Shown: positions 23,565 through 33,846 of the stretch, in pieces
Position numbering within the stretch: the stretch's first letter is position 1
How the letters are laid out: each line of letters opens with the position of its first letter
From: Polyangiaceae bacterium
Lineage (GTDB): Bacteria > Myxococcota_A > Polyangia > Polyangiales > Polyangiaceae
Assembly (NCBI GenBank): GCA_025937895.1
Contig: JAICQL010000070.1
Location: forward strand, 1-34,001
Reading direction: 5' to 3'
DNA: 34,001 nucleotides
Position numbers and translations under genes: made by a program
Notes under the pieces: model-generated
The model's database searches: none
Told to the model about the DNA's origin: nothing
The model's input: the letters and a program-made list of their open reading frames with translations, nothing else

Positions 23565-23889
23565 GGCAAGAGACCGCGGCGCTCGAAGGCGGCGTGGCTC
23601 GAGTTTGTCCAGCGCTGGCGACGTAGCGGGCAGACGGCAGGGCAATATGCGCAGCGGCACGGGCTGCACGTCGGGACACTCGCGGTGTGGGGGACCAAGC
23701 TCCGAGAGGAGCTGCCCGCCGCGACGAAGGCCGTGAGTGAGGCCCGCCGTCGCGGGCTTCCTTCCCGTTCGCGTGGTGGGCGCGCCGCCGCGTATCGACG
23801 CGCCGCGTGAGAGCGCGGAGCTGGAGGTGATTCTGCGCAACGGGCGCCGCGCGGTCGTGCGAGGCGACGTGGTAAGCCGCTGTCCTTGA
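23565..23889 (+). pseudogene. Decayed IS66-family tnpA (accessory transposition protein)
   Basis: The first part encodes an HTH-like stretch typical of IS66 TnpA: W-L-E-F-V-Q-R-W-R-R-S-G-Q-T-A-G-Q-Y-A-Q-R-H-G-L, T-L-A-V-W and K-L-R. Around 23740-23760 the frame breaks. The expected next part (F-L-P-V-R-V-V with L-E-V-I-L-R-N-G-R-R-A-V-V-R-G) is read in the +1 frame and stops at 23887-23889, short of the normal end. No TnpB or TnpC homologue follows, and no terminal inverted repeats were identified. It is a remnant of an old insertion. Confidence 0.72.
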
Positions 23890-24043
23890 TGCCGGAGACC
23901 CCGCCAAGGCGAAGCCAGCCATTGCCGATCTAGCGAACGAGACAGCGGAGGGGACAATGCTCCTTCAGCTCGTAAACTAGCGGCGTCGAGCCGTCGCTGG
24001 TCATCGCGACCAGCACGATCCCGCGACGGCTCTGGCAACCGCC

Positions 24044-24481
24044 TTACAGCTTCTTGTGAAACACCACCCGCGGGCGGGCGGGGCCGGCGTAGTCCTCGAC
24101 CAGGGAGACGTCCCAGCCGGTGGCCTGGTGGAAGGCGATGGAGCCGTCATTGCCGGTGGTGGTGACGGCTTTCATGCTGGCGCAACCTTGCGAGCGGCAC
24201 TCTTCCTCGAAGGCCTGGTAGAGCACCTTGCCCACGCCGCGACGGCGATAGTCAGGGTGGATGCCGACGAGGTGCACATACCCGACCTTGGGCGGGCCGG
24301 GCGCGATCAGGCCAAACAGGAAGCCCACCAGAATGCCATCGTGCTCGACCACGCGCGCGCACTGGCCGAGCTCGTAAAAGAACACGGGATGGGCCAGGGC
24401 CGACGTGGGGCCTCCCCACCAGCGATCGATCACCTGGACGATGTGGTCGTAGTCTTTCTTGCCGAGCGGGCGCGTGATCAC
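24044..24481 (-). CDS. GNAT-family N-acetyltransferase
   Basis: This 145-residue protein is a complete single GNAT domain. It has an N-terminal I-T-R-P-L-G-K-K-D-Y-D-H-I, a central strand G-F-L-F-G-L-I, and the acetyl-CoA loop G-I-H-P-D-Y-R-R-R-G-V-G-K-V-L-Y. The C-terminal N-D-G-S-I-A-F-H-Q-A-T-G-W completes the fold. The start is GTG 24481 with AGGAG about 7 nt upstream. No neighbour suggests the substrate; small amines, antibiotics or protein N-termini are all possible for the family. It has no sequence link to PseH beyond the fold. Confidence 0.9.
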   Translation of the reverse strand: MITRPLGKKDYDHIVQVIDRWWGGPTSALAHPVFFYELGQCARVVEHDGILVGFLFGLIAPGPPKVGYVHLVGIHPDYRRRGVGKVLYQAFEEECRSQGCASMKAVTTTGNDGSIAFHQATGWDVSLVEDYAGPARPRVVFHKKL

Positions 24482-24774
24482 TCAGATCTCCTGGCGAACG
24501 GTACATTCACCTTAACACGGCGTCTGCCAAGGGGTAAGGCCGCGACCTCTGGACGTTTTGAGCGCTGGGCACGAGAAAGCGTTTCGAGCCGGAGGTGGGC
24601 GCTTCGTGACGCTGCCCGTCACGCGCGACGCGGTGTGCAGCTCTGGAAGGAGCAGCGCGGTGAGCGCGCGGTTCTGCCCGAGAGCCGTTGGATACCAGGC
24701 CGGCCTGCTGCAACCTGGCTGCAAGCACCGGGGAATGACTGGCCTCGCCCAGGGTCCTCGTGTATCCCGCGCGC
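24482..24774. other. Divergent intergenic region between GNAT gene and rpe
   Basis: About 290 nt lie between two divergently transcribed genes, so both promoters should be here. The GNAT side is locally AT-richer near 24500-24520. No clear -35/-10 pair, operator or hairpin was recognised, and no frame looks coding. Confidence 0.4.
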
Positions 24775-25443
24775 ATGTCCAACGCCATCGTCATCGCGCC
24801 CTCTATCCTGAGTGCCGATCTGGGGCATCTGGCGCGGGAGATCGCGGACGTGGAGGCGGGCGGCGCGGACTGGGTGCACGTGGACGTGGTGGACGGGCGC
24901 TTCGCCCCGCACCTCACCTTTGGCCCTGCCACGGTGAAAGCGGCGCGCCGCGCCACGCGCTTGCCCATCGACGTGCACCTGATGGTGAACGAGCCGGAGC
25001 GCTACCTGGAGGCCTTCGCGAAGGCGGGCGCCGACACGATCACCGTGCACGAAGAGGCGTGTGTGGACCTGGCGGTGGCGCTGGCCCAGATCCGCTCCCT
25101 GGGCAAGCGCGCGGGGGTGGCACTGAAGCCGGAGACGTCCGTGGACACCCTGGCGCCGTACCTGGGCGCGCTGGATCTGGTGTTGGTGTTGTGCGTCAGC
25201 CCTGGCGCTTCGGGTCAAGCCTTCCAGGAGTCGCAGCTGCCGAAGATCGCCGCCGTGCGAAAGATGATCGACCAATCCGGTCAACCGATAGATCTCGAAG
25301 TGGATGGCGGCGTATCTTCCGACAATGCGGGGCGCATCGCGCGAGCGGGCGGGCGCGTGTTCGTGTCGGGCTCAAAGATCTTCGACACACCCGATCGCGC
25401 CGAGGCCATCCAGAAGCTACGGCGCGCTGCTGCGGGCGACTAG
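24775..25443 (+). CDS. rpe: Ribulose-phosphate 3-epimerase
   Basis: Rpe interconverts ribulose 5-phosphate and xylulose 5-phosphate in the pentose phosphate pathway. The predicted 222 residues from ATG 24775 match family length; a GTG at 24760 would add five residues. The TIM barrel shows I-A-P-S-I-L-S-A-D at the N-terminus, W-V-H-V-D-V-V-D-G with metal-binding His and catalytic Asp, and P-I-D-V-H-L-M-V. L-E-V-D-G-G-V has the second catalytic Asp, and a phosphate-binding G-S-K-I-F end follows. V-D-V-V-D-G replaces the more usual V-D-V-M-D-G, a conservative change. The 3' end overlaps a long frame belonging to the next gene. Confidence 0.95.
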   Translation: MSNAIVIAPSILSADLGHLAREIADVEAGGADWVHVDVVDGRFAPHLTFGPATVKAARRATRLPIDVHLMVNEPERYLEAFAKAGADTITVHEEACVDLAVALAQIRSLGKRAGVALKPETSVDTLAPYLGALDLVLVLCVSPGASGQAFQESQLPKIAAVRKMIDQSGQPIDLEVDGGVSSDNAGRIARAGGRVFVSGSKIFDTPDRAEAIQKLRRAAAGD

Positions 25444-26893
25444 TCGGGCGCGGGCGAGTAATCGGGCGCGGGCGAGCGGGCGGGCGGCGCTGCTCGGGCT
25501 GCTGCTGGTGGCATGTGCGGCTCCGCGCTGGCGGGACCAACCGCTGGCGTCTGGCTCCTTTACTGCGGAGCCCAGCTCCGAGCCGGCATCCGCGGAGCCC
25601 GGCCGGGAGCTGCCGAACCATGAATTGGCAAGCAATGAGCTCGCGAGCAGCGAGCCGAGCTCGGACAGCAACGCCGAGCTGCAACAGCTGCTCGCGCAGG
25701 TGTCGGCGCTACGCGGCCTCTCGCCGCCGCCCCGCGTGCTCTTGATCGAGCTGCCGGCGCAGCAGCTGGCGCAGGCGGCGCTGGCACACGCCGCCCGCGA
25801 CTGGCCGGAGCCGGCGCGCCGCGCGCAGGCAGAGCTGCTCTGGCGGCTCGGGCTGGTGCCCGCGGGGGCGGACCTGCTGGCGCTGCTCTCGCCGCTGCTG
25901 GAGGCGCAACTGGAGGCCTTCTACGCGTGGGCAGAAGGTGCGCCGGCACTGTACGTGCGCCAGGGCCTCAGCGGCAGGGCCCGGCGCCGCGCGCTCGCGC
26001 ACGAGCTGGTGCACGCCCTGCAAGATCACGAGCACGGGCTGCTGCGCCGGCTGGCAGACGAGCGGCTCAGCTCCGATCAGCGCAGCGTGTTGCACGCCCT
26101 GGCCGAAGCTGACGCGCTGGCGGTGGTGGAACGGCTGGGGCTCGCGGCGGGTCTGGGCGGCGAGGAGCTGCACGGGCAGGGCGGCGCGAGTGAGCCAGCC
26201 CGGGTACCGGCCGTGTTGTTGCGCTCGCTGGCCGCGCCGTATCGCGACGGCCGCGCGCTGGTGGAGCGGGCGCTGAACACCGGCGGCTTTGCTGCCGTGG
26301 ATCGCTGGCTGCGGCAGCCGCCGCCCAGCAGCCACGCGCTGCTACGGCCTGCTCTGGCCGCCGTGGCTGCGGCGCCACTGTCGGATTTTCCGACACCCGG
26401 CCCCGGCTGGCGGCGGAGCCATGGTGACGTGCTGGGCGAGCAGAGCCTGCGCCTGGTGCTGGAGGAGTGGGGCGGGGCAGCGGCAGAGCGGGCAGCGGCG
26501 TGGCAGGCCGATCGCTTGTCAACTTTTCAGTCGCCGGGCGCCAGCGCGCTGGCGTGGCAGGTCGAGCTGGCAGACCTGGAGTATGCCGCCGCCCTGCAGC
26601 AGCTACTGCTGCCGAGTCTCCGTCCCGATCCGGTGGAGCGGACGGCGCTGCGAGGGCCGGAATGGACCTGTGAGGCGCACAGCGACGCCGGTGTGGTGGC
26701 GACGGCTCGCAGCGGGCGGCGGGTGGTGTTCGCGTCGCTCACTCCCGGCGCACAGATTGTCTCCGCCGCTGCACAGTGTGCCACCCTCGAGGCGTGGGTC
26801 GCGGCCGCGAATTTCGCTGTGCGACCCGGGTCGGGCGAGCCTCACCGGTCGCGTCGGACCCCGCTCGAGGGCTCTCTTCCCGCGCAGCGATGA
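25325..26893 (+). CDS. HExxH metallopeptidase-like lipoprotein
   Basis: The protein has a lipoprotein signal (L-L-G-L-L-L-V-A-C-A-A) directly after the rpe stop. The start is unresolved: the nearest in-frame ATG (25325) lies inside rpe and gives a long Arg-rich leader, while a CTG near 25428 would give a normal n-region. A Ser/Glu/Pro-rich linker follows. The zinc motif H-E-L-V-H is at about His226-His230, counted from 25325, within R-A-L-A-H-E-L-V-H-A-L-Q-D-H. About 30 residues later L-A-E-A-D-A-L could supply the third ligand, as in gluzincins, where the pattern is E-x-D-A. It is probably an envelope peptidase, though family and substrate are not recognised. C-terminal cysteines may form a disulfide. 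Confidence 0.75.
   Translation: MRGASRERAGACSCRAQRSSTHPIAPRPSRSYGALLRATSRARASNRARASGRAALLGLLLVACAAPRWRDQPLASGSFTAEPSSEPASAEPGRELPNHELASNELASSEPSSDSNAELQQLLAQVSALRGLSPPPRVLLIELPAQQLAQAALAHAARDWPEPARRAQAELLWRLGLVPAGADLLALLSPLLEAQLEAFYAWAEGAPALYVRQGLSGRARRRALAHELVHALQDHEHGLLRRLADERLSSDQRSVLHALAEADALAVVERLGLAAGLGGEELHGQGGASEPARVPAVLLRSLAAPYRDGRALVERALNTGGFAAVDRWLRQPPPSSHALLRPALAAVAAAPLSDFPTPGPGWRRSHGDVLGEQSLRLVLEEWGGAAAERAAAWQADRLSTFQSPGASALAWQVELADLEYAAALQQLLLPSLRPDPVERTALRGPEWTCEAHSDAGVVATARSGRRVVFASLTPGAQIVSAAAQCATLEAWVAAANFAVRPGSGEPHRSRRTPLEGSLPAQR
25442..25477 (+). repeat. Short GC-rich direct repeat spanning the rpe stop
   Basis: TCGGGCGCGGGCGAG occurs twice in a row, separated by TAA. It encodes an S-R-A-R-A-S-N-R-A-R-A-S leader in the metallopeptidase-like frame. 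The first copy lies just after the rpe stop codon. Confidence 0.6.
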
Positions 26894-27104
26894 GCTCCGG
26901 ACTTCACCCCCCACGGGGCCACGAATGCCGAGAACTTGGCCCGCTCCAGCGGCGCTCATCTGCTGTGAAAACGTCATGAACGCAACCGGCTGGCACGCCC
27001 CGACGAGGTACGCGAGCCACCCCACTCGAGAGTTATCCACAGCCATTCCGGGCACCCAGCAGTGTGCCTCGAGCGCTGGCATGTAGCGTGCATAGCTCTC
27101 GGGC

Positions 27105-27635
27105 ATGTCCACTGTGCCACCCACCGCATCGGGCAGCATCCCTCCTCCCAACCCACTCGCCGCGCGTTGTCCGGCGCTGGCGGATGAGGCCTCGTGGACG
27201 TCGCTGCTGGCCGACACCTCGATGGGCCTGAACGGCCTCGGCCGGCGCCGCGTGCGCGTGCACCAGCGCGGGGCACACACCTCGCACGAGGCGCTGCGTC
27301 ACCAGAGTCAGGGTCACCAGAGTCAGGGTCACCAGAGTCAGGGTTTCGAGAGTCAGGGCCTGCGCCTGGTGGTGCAGTCGTACCGCGAGCGCGACGTGAG
27401 CGCGGGCCGCCCGCGGCCGTATGCGCGCCCGCTCGCGTCTGCGCAGCGCACGGTCAGCGCCGATCAGCTGCAGTTCGGCGTGCAGCTCGATCTGGTGCAG
27501 TTCGACGGTGACGACGAGGACGTGGTGGTCATCGCCTGGATGGAAGAGGGCGACACCGATCTCGACTTCGACGGCCTCGAGGCGCGCCCGCCGCGCTCGG
27601 CGCGCTGGGCCGCGGTCGAGCCGCTGTACAGCTGA
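27105..27635 (+). CDS. Hypothetical protein with HQSQG repeats
   Basis: This 176-residue protein from ATG 27105 has no recognised family. The N-terminus is Pro/Ala-rich, then comes a four-unit HQSQG-type repeat (about residues 66-85). The conserved-looking C-terminus includes V-S-A-D-Q-L-Q-F-G-V-Q-L-D-L-V-Q-F-D-G-D-D-E-D-V-V-V-I-A-W and T-D-L-D-F-D-G-L-E-A-R-P. The C-terminal part is acidic, has strong GC3 bias and resembles small uncharacterised myxobacterial proteins. No signal peptide or membrane segment is present, so it is likely cytoplasmic. It stands before a LysR gene in the same direction, 48 nt apart. Confidence 0.75.
   Translation: MSTVPPTASGSIPPPNPLAARCPALADEASWTSLLADTSMGLNGLGRRRVRVHQRGAHTSHEALRHQSQGHQSQGHQSQGFESQGLRLVVQSYRERDVSAGRPRPYARPLASAQRTVSADQLQFGVQLDLVQFDGDDEDVVVIAWMEEGDTDLDFDGLEARPPRSARWAAVEPLYS
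27300..27359 (+). repeat. 15-nt tandem repeat (3 perfect + 1 degenerate)
   Basis: CACCAGAGTCAGGGT is repeated exactly three times (27300-27344), followed by a diverged fourth unit. It encodes HQSQG three times and FESQG once, in frame. The identical DNA of the three copies indicates recent expansion. Confidence 0.95.
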
Positions 27636-27683
27636 GCGCTGCTGCCCGGCATTGCCCGGAGCGCTGGGCTATGCTGCCGCGCG

Positions 27684-28589
27684 GTGCTCAACCTCAATCA
27701 CCTGCGAGTGTTCCGCGCCGTCTGCAAGACCAGCTCCATCACGGAGGCGGCGCGCCAGCTGCACATCAGCCAGCCCGCGGCCTCCAAGCAGCTCTCGGAG
27801 CTGGAGAGCCAGCTGGGGCTGGCGCTGGTCGAGCGTCGCCCGCGCGGTGTCCGGCTGACGGCCGCTGGCGAGGTGCTGGCCCGGCACGCCCGGCGCCTGT
27901 TCCAGGAAGAGGCGGCGGCCGAGACGGCGCTGCGCGCGTTGCTCGGCCTGGAGCTGGGCGAGCTCGCGCTGGCGGCGAGCACCACCATCGGCAGCTATAT
28001 CGTGCCCTCGCTGTTCGGTGAGCTGCGCGCGGCGCATCCCCAGCTCCAGCTCGCGCTCGAGATCGTCAACGCGGCTCACGTGGAGGAGCTGGTGCTCGAG
28101 GGGCAGCTGGACCTCGGGCTCTCCGAGGGCTCGGTGCTGTCGGAGAACCTGCAGGTGGAGGTCTTCGCCCGCGACGAGCTGGTGCTGATCGCTGCGCCCG
28201 ATCACCCGCTGGTGGCCGAGTCGCGGGGCAGCAAGCTCTCTGCGCGCGCGCTCGCCGGGCGCTCGCTCCTGGTGCGGGAGACCGGCTCGGGCACCCGCGA
28301 GGTGGTGCTCGACGCGCTCGCGCGCGCCAGCATCCCGTTCCAGACCACGATGACCCTGGGCAGCACCGAGGCCATCAAGAACGCCGTGATGGGCCGGCTC
28401 GGCATCGCCTTCGTGTCGGGCCTCACCATCAGCCTGGAGCGCGCCAGCGGCCGCCTGGTGGTGATCGACCTGGACGATCTCAGGATCCTCCGTCCTCTCC
28501 ACCTGCTGATGCTGGAGGGCAAGATCCCGAGCCCTGCCGCACTGGAGTTCTTGCGCCTGCTGCGCGCCCGCTATCCGAGCGCCGGCTGA
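27684..28589 (+). CDS. LysR-family regulator (CysB/CbbR-like), beside the sulfite reductase unit
   Basis: This 301-residue LysR protein starts at GTG 27684. The HTH reads F-R-A-V-C-K-T-S-S-I-T-E-A-A-R-Q-L-H-I-S-Q-P-A-A-S-K-Q-L-S-E-L-E. The effector domain (about 90-295) has A-S-T-T-I-G-S-Y-I-V-P, D-L-G-L-S-E-G, R-E-T-G-S-G-T-R-E-V and S-T-E-A-I-K-N-A-V. The G-S-G-T-R and E-A-I-K motifs are usual in CbbR- and CysL-type regulators. It is convergent, with only a 10-nt gap, to an operon for sulfite/nitrite reduction. A role in sulfur or nitrogen assimilation is a reasonable inference. Confidence 0.92.
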   Translation: MLNLNHLRVFRAVCKTSSITEAARQLHISQPAASKQLSELESQLGLALVERRPRGVRLTAAGEVLARHARRLFQEEAAAETALRALLGLELGELALAASTTIGSYIVPSLFGELRAAHPQLQLALEIVNAAHVEELVLEGQLDLGLSEGSVLSENLQVEVFARDELVLIAAPDHPLVAESRGSKLSARALAGRSLLVRETGSGTREVVLDALARASIPFQTTMTLGSTEAIKNAVMGRLGIAFVSGLTISLERASGRLVVIDLDDLRILRPLHLLMLEGKIPSPAALEFLRLLRARYPSAG

Positions 28590-28599
28590 GCGCCTCCGC

Positions 28600-29211
28600 T
28601 CAGGCCAGCTTGAGCAGCCGCTTCTTGGGCTGCACCAGGCTGCCGCCCAGGCGCTCGAGCAGCTCGTCCAGGCTCGGCGCCGAGGCCGCGCGGATGCGCA
28701 GGCTGAGCATTTCCCGCTCGCTGCCCTCGCGCACGATGTCCACGGGCTTTCGATACAGCTCGGCCAGGAAGTGCTCCACCTGCTCGCGCAGCGGGGCGTA
28801 GCCCTCGTCCGTGTTCGGCGCCAGCAGGCGATCGACGAAGCGCAGCAGCAGCTCGCTCGTGGCGAACTGGGGCGGCGAGTCGAAGCCAGGGTCACGCTCC
28901 AGCAGTCGGGCCGTGGTCAGGCAGCGCCGGAACGCGTCCGCCAGCCGCTCGTGCGCTGGCGGCGCCGAACGCTTGCGAAAGTAGAGCAGGCCGGGGCGCC
29001 CCGCGCTGTCGTCCAGGTAGTAGTCAGAGCCATGACCGATCAGGGCCACGCGCGGCGCGTGGTGCACGTGGCTGTAGTCGACCACGTCCACCAGCTGCTC
29101 GGGCAGCACCTGCTCCTTGATCCAGCGGTGAAATACCCGGATCGAGCGGTGCGGGTCGATCACGAAGCTCGGCTGGGCGAAGACCTTGAGTTGAATGCGA
29201 TGCACGTCCAT
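28600..29211 (-). CDS. Conserved-looking hypothetical protein paired with the sulfite reductase gene
   Basis: The protein of 203 residues starts at ATG 29211, 16 nt after the reductase stop, so the two genes are probably co-transcribed. I do not recognise the family. It has D-Y-S-H-V-H-H-A-P-R-V-A-L-I-G-H-G-S-D-Y-Y-L-D near residue 45, G-L-L-Y-F-R-K-R after it, and F-V-D-R-L-L-A-P-N-T-D-E-G-Y in the middle. A basic Q-P-K-K-R-L-L-K-L-A end closes it. There is no signal peptide, so it is cytoplasmic. The His-rich segment could bind metal or cofactor. An accessory or maturation role for the reductase is a guess from position. A longer in-frame extension into the reductase gene looks non-coding. 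Confidence 0.8.
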   Translation of the reverse strand: MDVHRIQLKVFAQPSFVIDPHRSIRVFHRWIKEQVLPEQLVDVVDYSHVHHAPRVALIGHGSDYYLDDSAGRPGLLYFRKRSAPPAHERLADAFRRCLTTARLLERDPGFDSPPQFATSELLLRFVDRLLAPNTDEGYAPLREQVEHFLAELYRKPVDIVREGSEREMLSLRIRAASAPSLDELLERLGGSLVQPKKRLLKLA

Positions 29212-29227
29212 CTGATCCCTACCGATC

Positions 29228-31525
<2,298 letters not shown>

Positions 31526-31783
31526 ACGGCGGACTCCTGAATCGGCGGGCTTTTTATATATTCATTTTCCGGTAAGGGAAGGGGTAAATCAGCCCCGACG
31601 CAATCCCGAGGGTCGCCTCTGTAACTGCGAAAGTATTGGCGAATCTCGGCCGCCGGCGGGTTGCCGCCCCAAAGCAGCGCGCCGGCAGCCAGGCCGGCGC
31701 CCAGTGGTGTTCCGCCGAGAGCCCGCGCCGCCACCCGCGGAGAGCCCGGCTCGCGCGAGTGGGGGCGAGAGTACGCTTACGCC
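31526..31783 (-). promoter_or_regulatory. Leader/promoter region of the sulfite reductase unit
   Basis: These 258 nt lie upstream of the reductase start and downstream of the beta-barrel gene. An AT-rich stretch at about 31551-31570 (read on the minus strand as ATGAATATATAAAAAG) is striking in this GC-rich DNA and is the likely -10 area. No good -35 was found. A LysR-bound activator site is plausible nearby. No riboswitch was recognised. Confidence 0.4.
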
Positions 31784-32572
31784 TCAGTTGTAGGTGACGG
31801 AGAACAGCGCGTTCAGCGCGATGGCAGTGACGGTCACGTCGTCGTCTTTGCCCGTGGCCGCGTCCAGCCGCAGCAGGCCGCCGATGGACCAGTCGGGTGC
31901 CACCCAGACGCCCGAGCCCACCCAGAACCCGCCGCCCACGCCCACGGCGGAGGTGTCATTGCCGCTGTCACCGCCGAGCAGCGCGAGCCCTACCGTGCCG
32001 CCGAAGTTCAGGTTGCCGTGGGAGTCCGGATAGCCCTCCGCGAAGGGGCCGATGACCATGTAGCTCAGATCGCCGCTGGTACTGGCGCCCGGGACCCCGT
32101 CCACCTCCCAGTCGCCGGTGAGCTGCATCGCGCCGAGCAGGGAGCCGCCCAGCACGAAGCCGGGCGAAGGCGAGCCGCCGATGCGCAGATCGTAGCTGAG
32201 GGTGAGGCCGCTATCGTCCACGTCCGGAGCGCCGTCCGCGCTGGCGCCCGCGCTCAGCAACGTGCCCAGGCCCACGTTGGCGCGCGCATAGAAGCCGTCG
32301 TGCTCGTGGAACGTGCGCCCCACCGGCCCCGAAGGCGGCGGAGTGGCCAGATCGATCATGGGCTTCGGCTTGGTCAGCTGGATCCTGGGCGCCGGCTCCG
32401 CCGCGGGCGCCTCCGGCTCATCGGCAGGCGCGGGCGCATCTTGCGCTGCGGCAACACCCGAGACCAGCACCCCGAACGCCACTGCCAGCACGCCCGCCGC
32501 GGTGCCACGGCAGCCCGCACGGGCAGCGAGAGCAGCGGGGCGATTAATGAAACTAAACCCGGAACCAAGCAT
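31784..32572 (-). CDS. Predicted outer-membrane beta-barrel protein
   Basis: This 262-residue protein starts at ATG 32572, directly after a perfect GAGGAGG site. An N-terminal signal (about 1-48) ends V-S-G-V-A-A-A-Q-D, a signal peptidase I type site. A Pro/Ala/Glu linker follows. The rest is Gly- and aromatic-rich with alternating strands: F-Y-A-R-A-N-V-G-L-G, L-S-Y-D-L-R-I-G-G, G-F-V-L-G-G-S-L-L-G-A, V-G-G-G-F-W-V-G-S-G-V-W-V and L-N-A-L-F-S-V-T-Y-N. The terminal aromatic-x-aromatic-like strand fits barrel assembly. About eight strands seem likely. It is a structural or porin-like protein of unknown function and probably has its own promoter. Confidence 0.82.
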   Translation of the reverse strand: MLGSGFSFINRPAALAARAGCRGTAAGVLAVAFGVLVSGVAAAQDAPAPADEPEAPAAEPAPRIQLTKPKPMIDLATPPPSGPVGRTFHEHDGFYARANVGLGTLLSAGASADGAPDVDDSGLTLSYDLRIGGSPSPGFVLGGSLLGAMQLTGDWEVDGVPGASTSGDLSYMVIGPFAEGYPDSHGNLNFGGTVGLALLGGDSGNDTSAVGVGGGFWVGSGVWVAPDWSIGGLLRLDAATGKDDDVTVTAIALNALFSVTYN

Positions 32573-32659
32573 CAAAGCCTCCTCGTCAAAGTCGAGTCTG
32601 GCGGGACGTAGGACATTTTCCCACCGAAACCAAGGGTGGTACGCCATGCTGTCCGCCGT

Positions 32660-33022
32660 ATGCTCGCGGTCCCACCCGCCCCTTCCCAGCCTCTGGTCAT
32701 GCAACCCGATTCCGGCGGCCGCCTGGATGCGCGCCTGCGCTCGAGCGATGCCTCCGGCGCGCGTTACCTCGTGGAGCTCAGCACTGCCGCCGGCGTGTGG
32801 AAGACCGAGGTGCTGGTGTCGCTCGCCAGTGGAGACGCCAGCTGGCAGGGCTGGTCCGGCCCCGGTGAGCCGCCCGAGTGGCTCTGTCGCTACCTGCGCT
32901 CGGCGCTGCGTAGCGCCTGGCGCGCTCATGCGGAAGAGGGCTGGGCTCGCCGCGTGACCCGCTGGCGCGAGGCGCCCGACCCGCGCCGCTCCTCCTCCGG
33001 TGAGCCCGGCGAGAGCTCGTGA
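32660..33022 (+). CDS. Small hypothetical protein upstream of a SAM hydroxide adenosyltransferase
   Basis: A 120-residue protein from ATG 32660, or 107 residues from ATG 32699; neither has a clear ribosome site. It has D-A-S-G-A-R-Y-L-V-E-L-S-T-A-A-G-V-W-K-T-E-V-L-V-S-L, then W-L-C-R-Y-L-R-S-A-L-R-S-A-W-R-A-H and W-A-R-R-V-T-R-W-R. No family is recognised, but the pattern looks like a short beta-sheet followed by basic helices. Its stop overlaps the next start (GTGA), so translation is coupled. It is probably cytoplasmic. Confidence 0.72.
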   Translation: MLAVPPAPSQPLVMQPDSGGRLDARLRSSDASGARYLVELSTAAGVWKTEVLVSLASGDASWQGWSGPGEPPEWLCRYLRSALRSAWRAHAEEGWARRVTRWREAPDPRRSSSGEPGESS

Positions 33023-33846
33023 GCGCCGTGGCTCCGGCGCCGCTACCACCGCCGAGCGGGGTCATCAGCTTGCTCACCGACTTCGGCGTGAGCGACCCGT
33101 TCGTGGGCGTGATGACCGGGGTCATCCTGTCCTGCTTTCCGGGCGCGCGGGTGGTGGACCTGGGTCACGGCATTCGCCCGCAGGCCATCGCCGAGGGCGC
33201 GTTCTGGCTGGAGCGCTGCTATCGCTGGTTTCCGCGCGGCACCGTGCACGTGGCCGTGGTCGATCCCGGGGTGGGCAGTGAGCGGCGCGCGCTGGCGGCG
33301 GCGATCGACGGCCACTACTTCGTGCTGCCCGACAACGGCCTGCTCGGCCCCGCCTTGCTGGCCGCGCCCGGCGCGCGCGTGCTGGCGCTGGACGTGGCCC
33401 AGCTCGGCTTGCCGGAGCCCAGCTTCACGTTTCATGGGCGCGATGTCTTCGCACCCGTTGCAGGGGGGCTCGCCAGTGGCGCACGGAGCTTTGACTCGCT
33501 AGGAGTGCCCGCCGTGGCTCTGCCCAGTGCCTTGCCGCGGGCGGCGCGCACCCCGGACGGCGTGCGCGGCGAGGTGATCTGCAGCGACCACTACGGCAAC
33601 CTGATCAGCAACGTGGACGGGCCGCTGGCGCGTAGCAGCGGCGCCACGCACGTGCACGTCGGCGGCCAGCGGGTGCCGTGGCGGCGCACGTACGCGGACG
33701 CCGCGCCCGGGGAGCTGCTGGGGTTGGTCAATGCTTTTGGCGTGATCGAGATCGCGCTGCGCGACGGCAGCGCCGAGCGGCACCTGGGGCTCACGCGCGG
33801 CGCGCCGGTGGAGCTCATCGCGCCGGCGCCGGCGCCGGCGCGATGA
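33019..33846 (+). CDS. SAM hydroxide adenosyltransferase (DUF62 family)
   Basis: This enzyme family hydrolyses S-adenosylmethionine to adenosine and methionine with water or hydroxide as nucleophile, and is related to fluorinase. The 275-residue protein starts at GTG 33019. Residues about 14-30 give S-L-L-T-D-F-G-V-S-D-P-F-V-G. V-V-D-P-G-V-G-S-E-R-R-A-L holds the conserved Asp and Arg, and L-P-D-N-G-L the ribose-binding region. F-H-G-R-D-V-F-A-P-V-A holds the conserved His. The C-terminal domain has D-H-Y-G-N-L-I-S-N-V and V-N-A-F-G-V-I-E-I-A, a typical adenine-binding part. The Asp-Arg-His triad is intact, so activity is expected. It overlaps genes on both sides. Confidence 0.93.
   Translation: MSAVAPAPLPPPSGVISLLTDFGVSDPFVGVMTGVILSCFPGARVVDLGHGIRPQAIAEGAFWLERCYRWFPRGTVHVAVVDPGVGSERRALAAAIDGHYFVLPDNGLLGPALLAAPGARVLALDVAQLGLPEPSFTFHGRDVFAPVAGGLASGARSFDSLGVPAVALPSALPRAARTPDGVRGEVICSDHYGNLISNVDGPLARSSGATHVHVGGQRVPWRRTYADAAPGELLGLVNAFGVIEIALRDGSAERHLGLTRGAPVELIAPAPAPAR

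Noticed and set aside
27033..27041. A perfect DnaA box (TTATCCACA) upstream of the HQSQG-repeat gene, as a hint of an origin.
   Set aside because: Only one box was seen, with no AT-rich unwinding region, no cluster and no dnaA, dnaN or gyrB. One 9-mer match in 34 kb is not significant.
31526..31783. A SAM or other riboswitch upstream of the sulfite reductase gene.
   Set aside because: No conserved riboswitch core could be recognised by eye; only an AT-rich promoter-like stretch and a ribosome site are visible.
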